Shown: piece after piece, positions 21,438 through 32,855 of the stretch
Layout of the letters: every line of letters begins with the position of its first letter
How positions within the stretch are numbered: the first letter of the stretch is position 1
Assembly: GCA_023213315.1 (NCBI GenBank)
Contig: JAKCPI010003273.1
Span: 1-64,000 of the forward strand
Reading direction: 5' to 3'
Length of the DNA stretch: 64,000 bases
From: Euborellia annulipes
Lineage: Eukaryota > Arthropoda > Insecta > Dermaptera > Anisolabididae
The notes under the pieces: model-generated
Told to the model about the DNA's origin: nothing
The model's database searches: none
The model's input: the letters and a program-made list of their open reading frames with translations, nothing else
Translations under genes and position numbers: made by a program

Positions 21438-22308
21438 CTAATCGTTTTTTGGCACTTTATCATCTATCTTTTTCAGGACTCCTTTGTTCTCCTTCATCAC
21501 AAGCTCGTACAGGACTCCCTCTATACGTATCTTTTCATTTAATACAAATGCTCTTTTGCCATTTCTTCTCTCCTCCCCACAGATTCTGTTAAGCTCCCTG
21601 CGTATTCTTCTTGCCTCCGGTGGTAAATCTTCCTCAATATAGATCTTCGTACCCTTCAATTTTCCTCGATTTTTAATAACTTTCAATTTATCCTCTGACG
21701 TCTCGAATTTGACCAAAATTGCCCTCTTGCCTTTTTCGTTCCGTTTTCCAAGTCTTATCGCATCTTTTATGGCAGGACAGTCCATTTTCATCTGTTTTAC
21801 AATCATATCTTCCACTTTGCTCCGCGATTCGTCCTTGCTCTCTTGATCTACCTCCTCAAGGCCCCTCACTATGACGTTCGGTCTTCTTCTCTTCTCGCTC
21901 TCTGTGGAGAGCATTTTTTTTGAGGATTGCTATTTCTTCCTTCATCTTCTCCATTTCGTTTTTCATTGAGGCCAGTTCTTGACTTTCCTTTTTTCTTTCC
22001 TCACTCATTACCTCTAGTTTGTCTTCAAGCTCTTTGAATTTTGCCCGTGACTCGCTTCGACCTTCTTTAATTTCCTCCAAAATCTTCAATAATAAATTAT
22101 CTCCATCATCCAGTTCATCTCTTGACCTCTTTAGTGAATGATTTTCTTCCAGAGAAACATGTTCATTTTCTAATTCCCTCCTCTTGAGCATTTCTGCGAC
22201 GTTTCCAGATTTGATTGTTTCTTTTGGATTTGTTTTTCTTGTTGTTTCCTTCCTGGATGTTGATGTGCCAGACGTGACACTTTTCCCATGTTGATCTGCG
22301 CTTGACAT
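21438..22308 (-). CDS. LINE ORF1: coiled-coil and RRM-like RNA-binding protein, frame break in an A8 run
   Basis: The first segment (22308 to about 21914) starts MSSADQHGKS, has a basic Ser/Thr-rich start and then a long heptad-rich coiled coil (LLLKILEEIKEGRSESRAKF onward). The second segment, in another frame (to 21438), holds an RRM-like domain (RPNVIVRGLEE, RAILVKFETSEDKLKVIKN) and a C-terminal domain (EEDLPPEARRIRREL), the layout of L1-type ORF1 proteins. The two frames join inside an 8-base A run at about 21913-21920. Alternatives are a one-base indel, a sequencing error or ribosomal slippage. Role by family: trimeric RNA chaperone of the retrotransposition complex. Confidence 0.8.
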
Positions 22309-22811
22309 CTTCGTTGCGAAAACGGGCGAGGTTTATTGATGAAACGTTTTTTTTTTTTTTTTTTTTAATGATATTTAGAAGTTTTAAAATTAATCTTTTT
22401 TTTTTTTTTTTTTTTTTTTTTTCAATAGGTCACTTTTTTAATAGATAGCATATAGGAATTTATTGGGCTAATCCGCTGTTTATTTTAAAACATAAATTTT
22501 GTTTATTTAATTTTTTCTTTTTTTTTCTGAGAAGGAATTATTTTCGACTTGGCTAATTTATTTTTGAAGGAAGGATTAAATTTATATATTTTTCTTTTTC
22601 CTATTTAATCGAAAGAAGAAAATCATCGATAATCAATCAATAACAGTACAAAAAGGGGGGGAGAGTTGCACTCACGGGTCGGTCGTCACTTCCGGAGTCC
22701 ACTGGTACCACTTCCAGGTTCAAAATCACAAAATATACCACAAATAGTGTGTCACAAGGCAGCGCTCGACATAAACACGTCCGAGTCGCTTAATTCCCTT
22801 ACTCAGAATCC
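22309..22811 (-). promoter_or_regulatory. LINE 5' UTR
   Basis: Sequence between the 5' target duplication and the ORF1 start. On the minus strand it begins GGATTCTGAGTAAGGG and holds GC-richer sequence (GAAGTGGTACCAGTGG) before two A-rich runs. An internal Pol II promoter is expected by family but no motif was confirmed. Confidence 0.6.
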
Positions 22812-22848
22812 GCCAAAAAGTATTAGTACATTTCTTATGTACTTTTTC

Positions 22849-22880
<32 letters not shown>

Positions 22881-23545
22881 CGATTTACTCAAAATTCGCT
22901 CCAACGATTTTGATTAAAATTCATAAATCAATTATTTTTTTTGATGTTCTTTTAAAAAGAACTATCAGTGAAATTTTTCGTGAAAATTGTTTCCAAGTAC
23001 ACTTTACTGATGTTGAAGCATTCGTAGCTCAGTGCAATCTATGAATCGCGTGGTCAAATTTGCAACTTCGGTACTAAGGGCAATTAAATATATGTCGACA
23101 CAAAAAAAATCTGGTGTGACAAGCATAGTACACAACTTTCTCTTAACTTATAGAAGGTAAGGGAAAGTTGTGTGCTGTGCGGCGGAGAATTTCCGCCTTA
23201 ATCTTAGTTTCGGCCAAAACCGAAACTTGTATTTCCTATAAAAAAAATTCATATCATTTTACCTTTTTTTTTGAAATTTTTTTCCCCTTCTGTGAAAATC
23301 ATTTTTTTAGGGAGACTAAATTTTTTCCACACGTTTTCGGCTTTTGCAAATCATTTGACCTTTTTTCTTTTGCATGCGAGTTTCATCCCATCTTTTCAGA
23401 CTCAGGTTTCGGCTACTTTTTGGCCGAAACCAAGACTTTTGGCCGAAATTGACCGAAACCCAATATTCGATCGGTACCTAAAATTTAGTTTCCGCCGATA
23501 GGCTTCGGGTTATGTCACAGAGGGGCACCCAACTTAAATATAAAA
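22812..23545 (+). repeat. Right part of the palindromic-end element plus a second repeat module
   Basis: Resumes the element split by the LINE, continues through AGCATTCGTAGCTCAGTGCA, half of the CTGGTGTGAC hairpin, and then a GGCCGAAAC/GTTTCGGCC-rich module to TTTCCGCCGATAGGCTTCGG. The whole block recurs inverted at 24855-25930. Confidence 0.75.
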
Positions 23546-24635
23546 TTTCATCCTCCTAGATCTTTTCGTTCTTGAGATATTTTATTAACAGACAGACAGA
23601 CGGACATACCATGTCGCGAAAACCACTTTTTATCACCACTAACAGGGTCCATTTATAAGATTGTAAAATTTCGGGAAGCTGGCCAGACAGATAAAAAAAA
23701 AATAAATTCTTCTCCTTCTCTGTTGGCCTTATTAAACCCACTGTGCGGGATCAGCACATCATATTTTCTTTTTTTCGTTGCGAACTTTTTTCCCAGCCAT
23801 CTTCCTGGCGCCTGTTTAGCCTAGATATTTTTTTTTTTTTTTTTGCCAGTGCACTTGGCTCTAATTACATTTAAAGGTTAAATAAATTATTATTTACACC
23901 GTCTAGCTCGAGAAGTCTCAATTTTTAATTATATATTCATTCCCATGTTATCCTAATCTCAACGGTTAAGGCCCATAAGAATGTCATTTTTGACGTTGAA
24001 CTGATAATGATAAAAAATCGTCTATTATTGTCCTAAACATTGATTAGCCATCAAAGTCAATAAATCGCCCATCGAATCGCAATTAATCTCCTCCCTCCCC
24101 CCCCCCCACACCCTGCGATATTTACTCTAGATTATTTTTCGTGGCCGAGTTGTCACGCTTACAATAATTTCATATTAGTCACGACTTTAAAACCTAATCT
24201 CTTTTATGCCAGTTGGCGCTTTCATTAGAAATGTTTTTTTTTTTTAATCTCTTGATTAGAATATATTACACCTGTTTGATTTTTATATATATAAATATAT
24301 ATTTCAAAATTTTATTTTTTTATTAATTTCTTATCCTTTTTGAGTCAATGGTTTTAATTTACATAAAGACTCAAAAAAAAAAAAAAAAAAATAATCAATA
24401 AATAATAATATGAAAGCGTGTGTTATTTATCTGGATTGTTATTAGACTTGATTTAAAAATAAATAAATAAATAAATAAATTTGAATTTCTTTTGACTGGC
24501 CTTCTGGGGTGGAAGAAATCAATCAATGTTGAATTTAATCAAAAAATTGTTAGAAAATCAATGATCCATTTATATTACAAGTTTCTTAAGATTTCTTTTT
24601 TTTTTTTTTATTATAAAATTCGCATTCTTGTATGA
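23546..24635. other. Repeat fragments, then a unique stretch
   Basis: AACAGGGTCCATTTATAAG (23641) is a fragment of the GGACCCTGTTA family. CCCACTGTGCGGGATCAGC (23737) with CTTCCTGGCGCCTGT (23801) is an unknown repeat also seen near 61940. 23930-24200 is unique, moderately balanced sequence and could hold regulatory DNA. Nothing coding is seen. Confidence 0.4.
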
Positions 24636-24639
24636 ATTT

Positions 24640-25930
24640 TTACTTTCTCTTACCTCTATATATATGTTAATATATAGAGAGAAAGTATTGGATTCATGTC
24701 AAAAATTCGACGTAGAGATTTTGACGGATCTTCACGTTTTGAGGTCCCCTGAATCCAAAAAAGTGGTTGTCGCGACATGGTCTGTTTGTGAACAAAATAT
24801 CTCAAGAACGAAAAGATCTAGGAGGTTGAAATTTTATATTTAAGTTGGGTGCCCCCCCCTGTGACGTAATCCGAAGCCTATCGGCGGAAACTAAATATTA
24901 GGAACCGATCGAATATTGGGTTTCGGTCAATTTCGGCCAAAAGTCCTGTTTTCGGCCAAAAAGTAGCCGAAACCTGAGTCTGAAAAGATGGGATGAGACT
25001 TAAATGCAAAAAAAAATATGGGGAATGACTTCCCCGAGACTTTCTCGTATATTCTTTTGGAATTACGTCTGGGTGTGTGTGTGTGAACACGATTGCTTAA
25101 AACCAAAGCAGCTAGATCGATGAAATTTGGTATATGCTCCTTGCACTAAAATTGTAGACTTCTATCAACTTTTGGAGTAAATACGTCACTTGGAAGTAGT
25201 ACTTTACTTAAAAAGTTTTTTCAAAAATTTTGAAATTTTCAATTTTTTTTGTTATATTATGATAAAATACTCTATTTTAAAAAGTTTTTATTCTTTGACA
25301 TTTTTTCGAAAACTGAATAGTTTTTGAAATAATCAAAGAAGAAATAGAAAATATTCGTTAATTTTGATAAAAAGTAAAAACAAAATCATACAGGTGTCAT
25401 TAAAAAAAGGGTAAATATAAACAAATTCATTCTCCCTAAAAAGGTAAAATGATTTTCACGGAGGGGAAAAAAATTTCAAAAAAAAAAAAGGTAAAATGAT
25501 ATGAATTTTTTATAGGAAATACAAGTTTCGGTTTCGGTTTCGGCCGAAACTAAGATTAAGGCCGAAATTCTCCGCCGCACAGCACACAACTTTCCCTTAC
25601 CTTCTATAAATTAAGAGAAAGTTGTGTACTGTGCTTGTCACACCAGATTTTTTTGTGTCGAGATATATTTAATTGCCCATAGTACCGAAGTTGCAAATTT
25701 GACCACGCGATTCATAGATTGCACTGAGCTACGAATGCTTCAACATCAGTAAAGTGTACTTTAAACAATTTTCACGAAAAATTTCACTGATATTCTTTTT
25801 AAAGAACATCCAAAAAAAATAATTGATTTATGAATTTTAATTAAAATCGTTGGAGCGAATTTTGAGTAAATCAAAAAAAAAAAAAAAAAACTGAAAAAGT
25901 ACATAAGAAACGTACTAGTACTTTTTGGCT
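24640..25930. repeat. Palindromic-end element start, then inverted partner of the 22.8-23.5 kb block
   Basis: 24640-24850 is the TTTACTTTCTCTTACC end in plus orientation. 24855-25930 is the reverse complement of 22812-23545 (for example GCCTATCGGCGGAAACTAAA, GCACTGAGCTACGAATGCTT), with a roughly 380-bp insertion around 25070-25440 related to 31540-31800. The pair forms arms of about 0.7 kb with a 1.3-kb spacer. Confidence 0.7.
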
Positions 25931-27880
25931 GGAAATTTTTTTTTTTTGCGTATACGTTCTTATTTTGTTTATTATATTAAAAAATACCAACAAATCAAAT
26001 TTTACGTCAATCAGAGTTCATTTAGCCCCCCGACTTCCTATCTTTAATATGCAATTATTTAATTTTGTTGAAATAATTTGATTAGAAAATAATAAAACAA
26101 GAAATTAAATACCAATATTTACTTAAAAGTACAAAAAAGTAATAAATTTTGTTGATATTTCCTTTTTTTTACAGTCGGGATAAAAATGCCTCCTTTCTGC
26201 TCCAGCTCACAACGTTGAAGGAATGACTTTTGGTCTCCCTCAACGATTATTATGAAAGTTTTCTATTAGCATTACAGCCCTTTCAGCTGTATCATTCACA
26301 GCTTTTAGAGAAAGAACTGGTCTTTTGACTTCTAAATCTGCCACGAGAGAGGATTCTCTTCAAAAAGAGTGTCGTTCTACCTTCAATGGAGAATATCTTT
26401 TTACAAAATCCTATGAGAAGAAGATATAAGATATATACCCAGACAGCCTGATGCAATATTGCAGCAATTTTGCTAATCTTGCACAATATTGGAGTAAAAT
26501 TGCGGCAATTTCGCTCGGCAATATTGAAGTGAGGACATTGCAGCAATATTGCTGTGAGAGGAGTGTGTTTTCTAGTTACAATTTCTTTCAAATTTTAAAT
26601 ATTATCCTATTTTCTTCTATACAAATCAAATTCGAGTAGTAGTACTTTACTGATGTACTTTTTTTTCCAATTTGGCGGATTCTCCTAGCCAGGGGGGAGG
26701 TTCGCGCTAAAAAATCTAAAGTTTTTAATTTGGCAGCACTATCAAGCACAAAGCACACTTACAAATTTATGAAATTAAGATTAAAGTAAAGGGGATAACA
26801 AATTAATTTTGTTTTGTTTTTTCCACTAATAAATAATCCTCTGATTAGTAATAGATTATTTTTTTTTTGAAGTACAACGGTCCTCTTGGCCATGACTCAT
26901 TTCCCCTAAAGGTGTGTGTGTGTGTGTGTGAAGAGTTTGTTTAAAAAGATTTCTTTTTAAATAATTTAAATAAATTAATATTACTCATCAACTCACCTCT
27001 ATGTTAATGAGTATTTATTAAAAAAAAAGAAGAAATATTCCTCGAATGAGTAATTGAAACGTTCAAAAGCAAATCAGAGCTCATAAAGTGGCAAGAGCAG
27101 AAGGTTTGATGATTAACAGCCGCTAATAGCCATGTCAAGTTGAGATTCTCTTGTGTTCCGTTTGAATCTAACAAGAATTTGATTTACGCCTATCGAATGG
27201 CGGCGGCGGCGACTCACGAATGCTTGCTTGCTCCATAATTACTGATCCAACGAAAAGCTGGGCATAAAAACGCCGAAGGCGCCGGCTGTCCTGAGCATAG
27301 AGCTAAACGCCTCATAAAATCGACTCCCTCTCTCTCTCTCTCTCGTGGGTGTCGTTCCCTCCTCCTCCTCCTTCTTCTTCTCAATGTCCTTCCAAGGAAA
27401 ATAAATCTATTGAATTAGCCTACTTGGATGACCAGTTCACAATCAGATAACCATCAATTCATTTGAGAAGAGAATAAAATATAATCAATTCCACCTGGAG
27501 TATTTATTTATTTCCTAAGGGACAAACTTGAAATTAAAATCTGATTTCAAGTCATAGTAAACATAAGAGGGTAGGGAGGAAAAGTTTATTAGAAATTTAA
27601 AAGCTGATTAAAAAAAAAAAAGTAGATCTATGAAGTTGAAATTTTATATTTAAATTAGGCATCATGGTGATGAGATGTGCTCTTGAGCTTAGGCAACCAA
27701 AATGCTTAAAAGTAATGTTTTTAAAAAAAATTCATTTATTTTATGAATTCTAAAATATTTTTCTTAAAAAATCATTACTAGACAGTATATAAAGCGCTAG
27801 CCACTGACTTCATCTGCGTAGTGTGTATGTGCCTGTCAGGGCGCTGATTGGCCAGAGGAAAAGGAAGTAGAGGAAGAGGG
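25931..27880. other. Mostly non-repetitive spacer
   Basis: Contains a (GCAATATTGC)-rich patch at 26450-26560 related to 63790-63950, a (GT) run at 26913-26929, and a GC-richer unique stretch at 27170-27300 (GAATGGCGGCGGCGGCGACT, AACGCCGAAGGCGCCGGC) followed by (CT)n. No convincing exon; the GC-rich part could be regulatory. Confidence 0.4.
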
Positions 27881-28110
27881 GAATTTAAAACTTTAAGTTA
27901 GAGAAAGAAATTTAAAACTTTAATTTAGTGAGGGAAATTAAAAAATTAAATTAGAGAGGGAAATTTAAAACTTTAGGTTAGAGAGGGAAATTTAAAACTT
28001 TAAGTTAGAGAGGGAAATTTAAAACTTTAAGTTAGAGAGGGAAAGTTAAAACTTTAAGTTAGAGAGGGAAATTAAAAAATTAAATTGGAGAGGGAAATTT
28101 AAAACTTTAA
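27880..28110. repeat. 27-bp minisatellite, about 8-9 units
   Basis: The unit is approximately TTTAAAACTTTAAGTTAGAG followed by AGGGAAA. The outer units are more diverged, and a variant unit (ATTAAAAAATTAAATTAGAG) appears twice. Confidence 0.85.
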
Positions 28111-28442
28111 AATTTTTCAAATGCTCGCCGAGGGTGGTTCAGGGGGCGTAGTCCTCAGGGCAGGCTTTACCACTTGTAAATAAATAATTCGGCGATGGAG
28201 TCAGAAAATCAACAAGACGTTTGCAGCCAAATTTTTTTTTTTTTAATTAGATTTTTCTCCTCACGGCGGACATTTCGGCCTGAGTTTCTTGGGTCAAATT
28301 CATCTTGCGAGAAGGACGCAGCAAAACATAGAAATTTTTTTACATTATCTAATCTTGACTCGAATAGCCAATGGTCCTTAATAATGGCTTACACAATTGC
28401 GATATTCGACTATTTAAGGAGTTTTATTGACACACTTCAGCC

Positions 28443-28474
28443 CTGAAGATGGTCGCAAATCTGACCGAAACATC
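28443..28474 (+). ncRNA. Hammerhead core, stem I not pairing
   Basis: CTGAAGA, stem II GGTC/GACC and GAAACATC are present, with ATC instead of GTC. The flanks do not pair as stem I. A diverged antisense relative (GGACATTTCGGCC) is at about 28268. Probably inactive. Confidence 0.5.
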
Positions 28475-28868
28475 GAATAAAAAATAGCTGAATTCGCTCT
28501 TTCTTTATTCCTTACAACAAATTTCTTTACGTTTTGCTGTCAGCAGACCACAAGCTGAATGTTGTCGCTGTTTTTTTTTTTTTTATTTTTTTTTACTGTA
28601 TATACGGAAATTTATCAGGATACGGGATCTAACTCGGCAAGCATTAACAACAACGAAAGCCTGAATGAACTTTTTTCGAAACGATATTGTTGATAAACGG
28701 AGGCTTTTGTTTTTGGCTCCCTCCCATTATACCAGTGGTTTCCAAACTTTAGGTTACAACGCCTCCCTTAAAAATATTTTATCATACAACGCCTCCCCTC
28801 CCCCTGGATTTTGTAAAAAAAAATACAAAAACAAAAATGTTTAATGCTAAAAGATATGAATTTATATT

Positions 28869-29122
28869 AAAGCCGAGTCAAAAAAATCCAAGACGTATGC
28901 AGGCAAAATTATTTTTTTTATTGTGACGTTTCGGCCACTGGCTTAGGCCATCCCCAAAGCCAGAGGTGAGAATAAATGAAATTTTCATTTTCATTCAAAA
29001 TTAAAATTTCATTTATTCTCGCCTCCGGCTCTGAAGAGGGCTTAGACCAGTGGGCCGAAACGTCACAATATAAGAAATAATTTTGGCTGCATATGTCTTG
29101 GAATTTTTTTTGACTCGGCCTT
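28869..29122. repeat. Hammerhead-type inverted-repeat element 3
   Basis: The arms AAGCCGAGTCAAAAAAATCC and its complement pair over about 110 bp. The right arm has CTGAAGA (29031-29037) and GAAACGTC (29057-29064) with a mismatched stem II. The left arm has an intact stem II (GGCC/GGCC) but lost CTGA. The terminal motif TTGGCTGC is at 29081. Confidence 0.75.
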
Positions 29123-29323
29123 AACAATACTTTCAGCCACAAAGATATTACCTCACAATATATGTTAAACTGGAAAGTGTAATATTATTTTTTTAGCTTA
29201 TTCCTAACAAAAAAACCAGCAATCATTTAGAAAATCGCTCGCTTCGGATAATATTCGCGCCATTAGATGATCGCAATACTTTCTTTCTATTTATTTCACA
29301 TATGGACCCTGATATGCAAATGT

Positions 29324-30112
29324 GTGTCAAAGGCCACTAAAATTAAGAGTTGGGTTAAGCAGGGAATATTGTTTCAAATGCTATAATTAATAATATTTTT
29401 ATGAATATGTCCTCAAAAATTATTTTTACAATATTCAAGGCAGGATTTTATTTGTAAATGATTTATGTACCTAACACGTTGTTTTTTATGATGTTAACAA
29501 CCAATAAAAACTCATTTAACCTATATTATATATTGTTTACCCTAAATAAACCAAAATCCTTTTTTTTGAAAAATGAGATGTCAAAATTTAATTTTTAGAT
29601 ATTATTCCTGATAATGAAGATGAGGATCAGGGCGATTTCGAAAAGGCAACAAAATAAATAATATTAAGTCGATTTCATTATTATAACTTTGATTTATTGT
29701 TGCCATGTTCACTTCCCATTCAGGAATTAATTGATGAGAAAATTTTGCTAATACCTTTGTATTTATTTTAAAACATTAATACTATTTAAAATTTATTAAT
29801 GTAATTTTGGAAAAGTGCATAGATTAATTTGCAATCATGTGTCAAGAGATTTTGAGGCATTTTTACAAATATCCAGGAGTTTTGCAAAAATAATTTTTAT
29901 ATTTTATTGTTTATTCTCTAAATTAGTCGTATTTTTAGAGATAATTTATGAATATCTGCCATAATTACAGTATTTACTTGACAATTGACAAAAAAAAAGA
30001 TATATAATCTAATCAAAGCAATAAATCAGAAAAAACCTTTAATGTTAATTTTCTCAAAACTCGAAGTTCGGTCTTTGACACACATTTGCATAACAGGGTT
30101 CATATAGAGAAA
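29324..30112. repeat. GGACCCTGTTATGC element, long interrupted copy
   Basis: The ends TATGGACCCTGATATGC and GCATAACAGGGTTCATA face each other. An unrelated AT-rich insertion near 29415-29960 separates the halves. Confidence 0.6.
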
Positions 30113-31045
30113 TGGAAACTAAAAAAAAAATCAACGAATATTTTTATAAAATAACTCACACAAGCTGAAAGAAAATTGTAAAGGCTTATCCGGTTCAAAT
30201 TCTTAAATAGAACGTGTGGCAGGCCAGCCCCTGGATGCTTAGGCTACCCGTTTTCTCTCTCTCACTAAAGCGGCGGTGCTAAAAAAAACATGAAATCGGA
30301 TTTGGCAGATTTATTTTCTAATGAAAATTGAAAAACTAGATTCTGAACCAACAGTAACAAATTACTGTTGCGTAAAGGTAATATAATAATAGAAAATTAA
30401 TACCACTCGTGATATATTTATCTTGGTAAAGCCGAAATGGCCAGCCGGCTGGCCAGGCAGCCGGGAGCAGAGGCAGGTAAACAGTGCTCTATTAATTTTC
30501 TAAAGAGATCAAACACTGGTTATAAATAACAAAATTCAAGAATGCCGGGAGGGAGGGGGGGGGCAGAAGAATAATTAATAATTGTATGCCCGGGCTTTTG
30601 TGATTAATTGGGGCCGGCTCAATCTCAATGACACGAGAAGAGTCGCTCTTGGACCAGGAGGGGCTTCTCTCTCTTTTTTTCTTTTTTTAATGGGATGTCA
30701 CGAGCGTTTAATTGACTCTCTCTCTCTGACCATGGGAAAAGAGTCTGTAACACCGGTTCGGCAATATCAACTGACTACTTCAATACCAACCATCATCAAC
30801 ATCTAATGAATTTAAGTGGATTGAGAAATCCAGTTCAAATTTACAACTAGAGGGGGGGAGATAAAAAAAAAAAATGTAGTAGCATTCAAATAATGATTAT
30901 TAAGAAATTAGCAAAGCTTTGGAAATAAAACGATCTTTACTCGCAAGATAAACATTAAAAGGTTAGATCTTTTTTACTTTCTCGTATAGCATGTAAAGAG
31001 AAAGTATTGTAATAGCTCAAAAAAAATTCAAATTCGAGATTTTAA
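30113..31045. other. Partly unique region, possible regulatory DNA
   Basis: Includes an 18-bp perfect palindrome TGGCCAGCCGGCTGGCCA (30438-30455) and a GC-richer unique block at 30580-30640 (GCTTTTGTGATTAATTGGGG). Neither lies in a long open frame with splice signals. 30972-31030 starts another TTTACTTTCTC end. Confidence 0.4.
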
Positions 31046-31123
31046 TTTATTTAAGGATCAGAAAATCTCCAATGACAACGCAGCTAATCTTTTTCAATTT
31101 TTATTTAAGTTGTAAAGTGCCAG

Positions 31124-31163
31124 GGCCAACGTTTCGGTCGCATATAGGACCATCATCAGGGCC
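31124..31163 (-). ncRNA. Type I hammerhead ribozyme motif
   Basis: Minus strand: GGCC, CTGATGA (31153-31159), stem II GGTC/GACC, GAAACGTT (31128-31135), GGCC. Stem I starts with 4 G-C pairs and then opens into an internal loop, as is usual in type I motifs. The cleavage-site base is T instead of C, which is tolerated. Confidence 0.75.
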
Positions 31164-31322
31164 AAGCCATTGTCAAAATATTATTCCTCTTGGTCATATT
31201 GGCCAAAGAAATTATTAACAACGCAACAAATTCAATGACCAAATTATTAGAAACAGTGTCTGAGTTGTTAATAATTTCTTTGACCAATATGACCAAGAGG
31301 AATAATATTTTGACAATGGCTT

Positions 31323-31362
31323 GGCCCTGATGATGGTCCTATATGCGACCGAAACGTTGGCC
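31323..31362 (+). ncRNA. Type I hammerhead ribozyme motif
   Basis: Mirror copy of 31124-31163: CTGATGA 31327-31333, GAAACGTT 31351-31358, stem I GGCC/GGCC. Core and stem II match the left arm, so drift since the inversion is low. Confidence 0.75.
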
Positions 31363-31484
31363 CTGGCACTTTACACTTAAATAAAAATTGAAAAACGATT
31401 AGCTGCGTTGCTCATTGGAGATTTCCTGATCCTTAAATAAATCATATTATCAGCTATACACCTCAATTAAAACGAGATTTTAAT

Positions 31485-31800
31485 GTTTCTCCACGTTTTA
31501 GACATCCCAAAAAAACCATTTTCGCGATTATGTCTATGTGAATGTGTGTGTGAACACGATTGCTTAAAAACCAGAGCAGCCAGATCGATGAAATTTGTTA
31601 TATACTCTTTGCACTAAAATTGTAGATTTCTATCAACTTTTGGAGTAAATATGTCACTTGGAAGTAGTACTTTATCTAAAAAAATTTTTTCAAAAATTTT
31701 GAAATTTTCAATTTTTTTGTCATATTAAAGACAAAAATGTCTTTTTTAATTATTTCAAAAAACTATTCAGTTTTCGAAAAAATTTTAAAGTATAAAATTT
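31485..31800 (+). repeat. Interspersed AT-rich repeat, relative of 25070-25380
   Basis: GTGTGTGAACACGATTGCTT, GATCGATGAAATTTG and GTCACTTGGAAGTAGTACTT are shared by the two places. Such phrases are typical of old transposon 3' ends, but the class is unknown. Confidence 0.6.
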
Positions 31801-31909
31801 TTTTAAAATAAAGTAATTTGTCATAATATTTCAAAAAAAAAAAATTGGAAATCAGATAATTGCAAACAAAATACGTGAGCTGTATGTGCCATGCACATAA
31901 AAAAAAAAA

Positions 31910-32215
31910 AATTCTATATACATCTATATAATTCGCTAATGTCCATCTGTCTGTCACGCTCTATTTGGGCAACTTCCGGTTGGAATTTTGAAATAAAATA
32001 TTATATGCGTAAAGAGGACCTTCTCGGGATTACAAGAAAATTATTTTCATCCCGAAATTCCTATAACTTTTTTAGTTATTAATTATTAAAGTTACGATTT
32101 CTCCCATAGGAAATGTATAGAGAAATATTTATGTATTCTTTTCATTTGTGTATTCCATGAATGTAAACAAATCCTCAAGCAGGCACTGGATTGGGATTGG
32201 AATGGAATAATAATC
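31910..32215 (+). repeat. CTGTCACGCTCTATTTG repeat copy
   Basis: Same order of conserved words as 9285-9570, ending in GAATGTAAACAAATCCTCAA. Confidence 0.75.
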
Positions 32216-32242
32216 CGAGGGCTTTTCTTCTTATTTTTTTTT

Positions 32243-32465
32243 ATTTATCATTCACACTTTTTCTCATTCACACAGTCTTTTCGGCAACTTAGGCCATATA
32301 AAACTTTTACGATAACCGTTATTGATTAATATACATATATAGAGTCCAGGCATTCCTATTTAAGCCATCTGGTATCCAATTGGCTTAAATAAAATTATCG
32401 GACTGCCTGGGTCCGAACCCGCGACTCTTGGTATACGAGGTTAGCACTCTAACCCCCTACACCAC
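32243..32465 (-). repeat. SINE A copy, near full length
   Basis: Complement of the tail (CACACAGTCTTTTCGGCAAC), the palindrome with one change (TAAGCCATCTGGTATCCAAT), and the head with a B box complement. Confidence 0.8.
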
Positions 32466-32560
32466 AGATCATACAATCAAGATGGGACAGCTCCAGGTTA
32501 AAAATTGTTTATAAGTTTAGCGCCCTCTATACGCGTATCGACCTATTATTTTGCGCGGGA

Positions 32561-32745
32561 GACCCGTGGCTCAGAGAGAAGACATTAGCTTCTCGTGCCT
32601 AAGGTCCCGCGTTCGCGTCCCGTCCCAAGCGAGAAAAATTTATTTAATTTGAATTGGCTACTAATCATTTGAACTTAATAGGGATGGGGTCTAAATCACC
32701 TTAGATGCCGAAAAGACCTTAAATAAAAAAAAAAAAAAAACTGCT
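32561..32745 (+). repeat. SINE B copy
   Basis: Head GACCCGTGGCTCAGAGAGAA, B box CGTTCGCGTCCCG, tail TTAGATGCCGAAAAGACCTT and a 16-base A run. Confidence 0.8.
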
Positions 32746-32855
32746 CACGAAAAATTTAATTTGTTTCAAATACTGGAGTGATAGTTGCACAGGAAAAATC
32801 TCGTCCAATCCGTATTGAATTTTTGATATTTATTCAATATTTTCTGTATATTAAT

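Larger units (their letters stand above)
17905..22811 (-). mobile_element. Full-length two-ORF LINE (non-LTR retrotransposon)
   Basis: Seen: an exact 14-bp duplication GCCAAAAAGTATTA (17891-17904 and 22812-22825) flanks an insertion of about 4.9 kb. In minus-strand order it has a 5' UTR of about 500 bp (22309-22811, with two long A runs), ORF1, ORF2 and a short 3' UTR ending in a (TTA)n tail (17905-17923). The exact duplication and intact ORF2 argue for a recent insertion by target-primed reverse transcription. Clade is uncertain: the endonuclease, RT and terminal CCHC motif fit the I/R1/LOA/Jockey-type superfamilies. No RNase H domain was noticed. Confidence 0.9.
31046..31441. repeat. Hammerhead-bearing inverted-repeat element 4 (both arms intact)
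   Basis: The arms pair over about 155 bp, from TTTATTTAAGGATCAG at the left to its complement at the right, through AGTGCCAGGGCCAACG and TTCCTCTTGGTCATATTGG. The spacer is about 55 bp. Identical hammerhead motifs lie on the minus strand (31124-31163) and the plus strand (31323-31362). Confidence 0.9.

Noticed and set aside
27880..28110. CRISPR-like array
   Set aside because: Contiguous 27-bp units without spacers in a eukaryotic repeat-rich context; a minisatellite.
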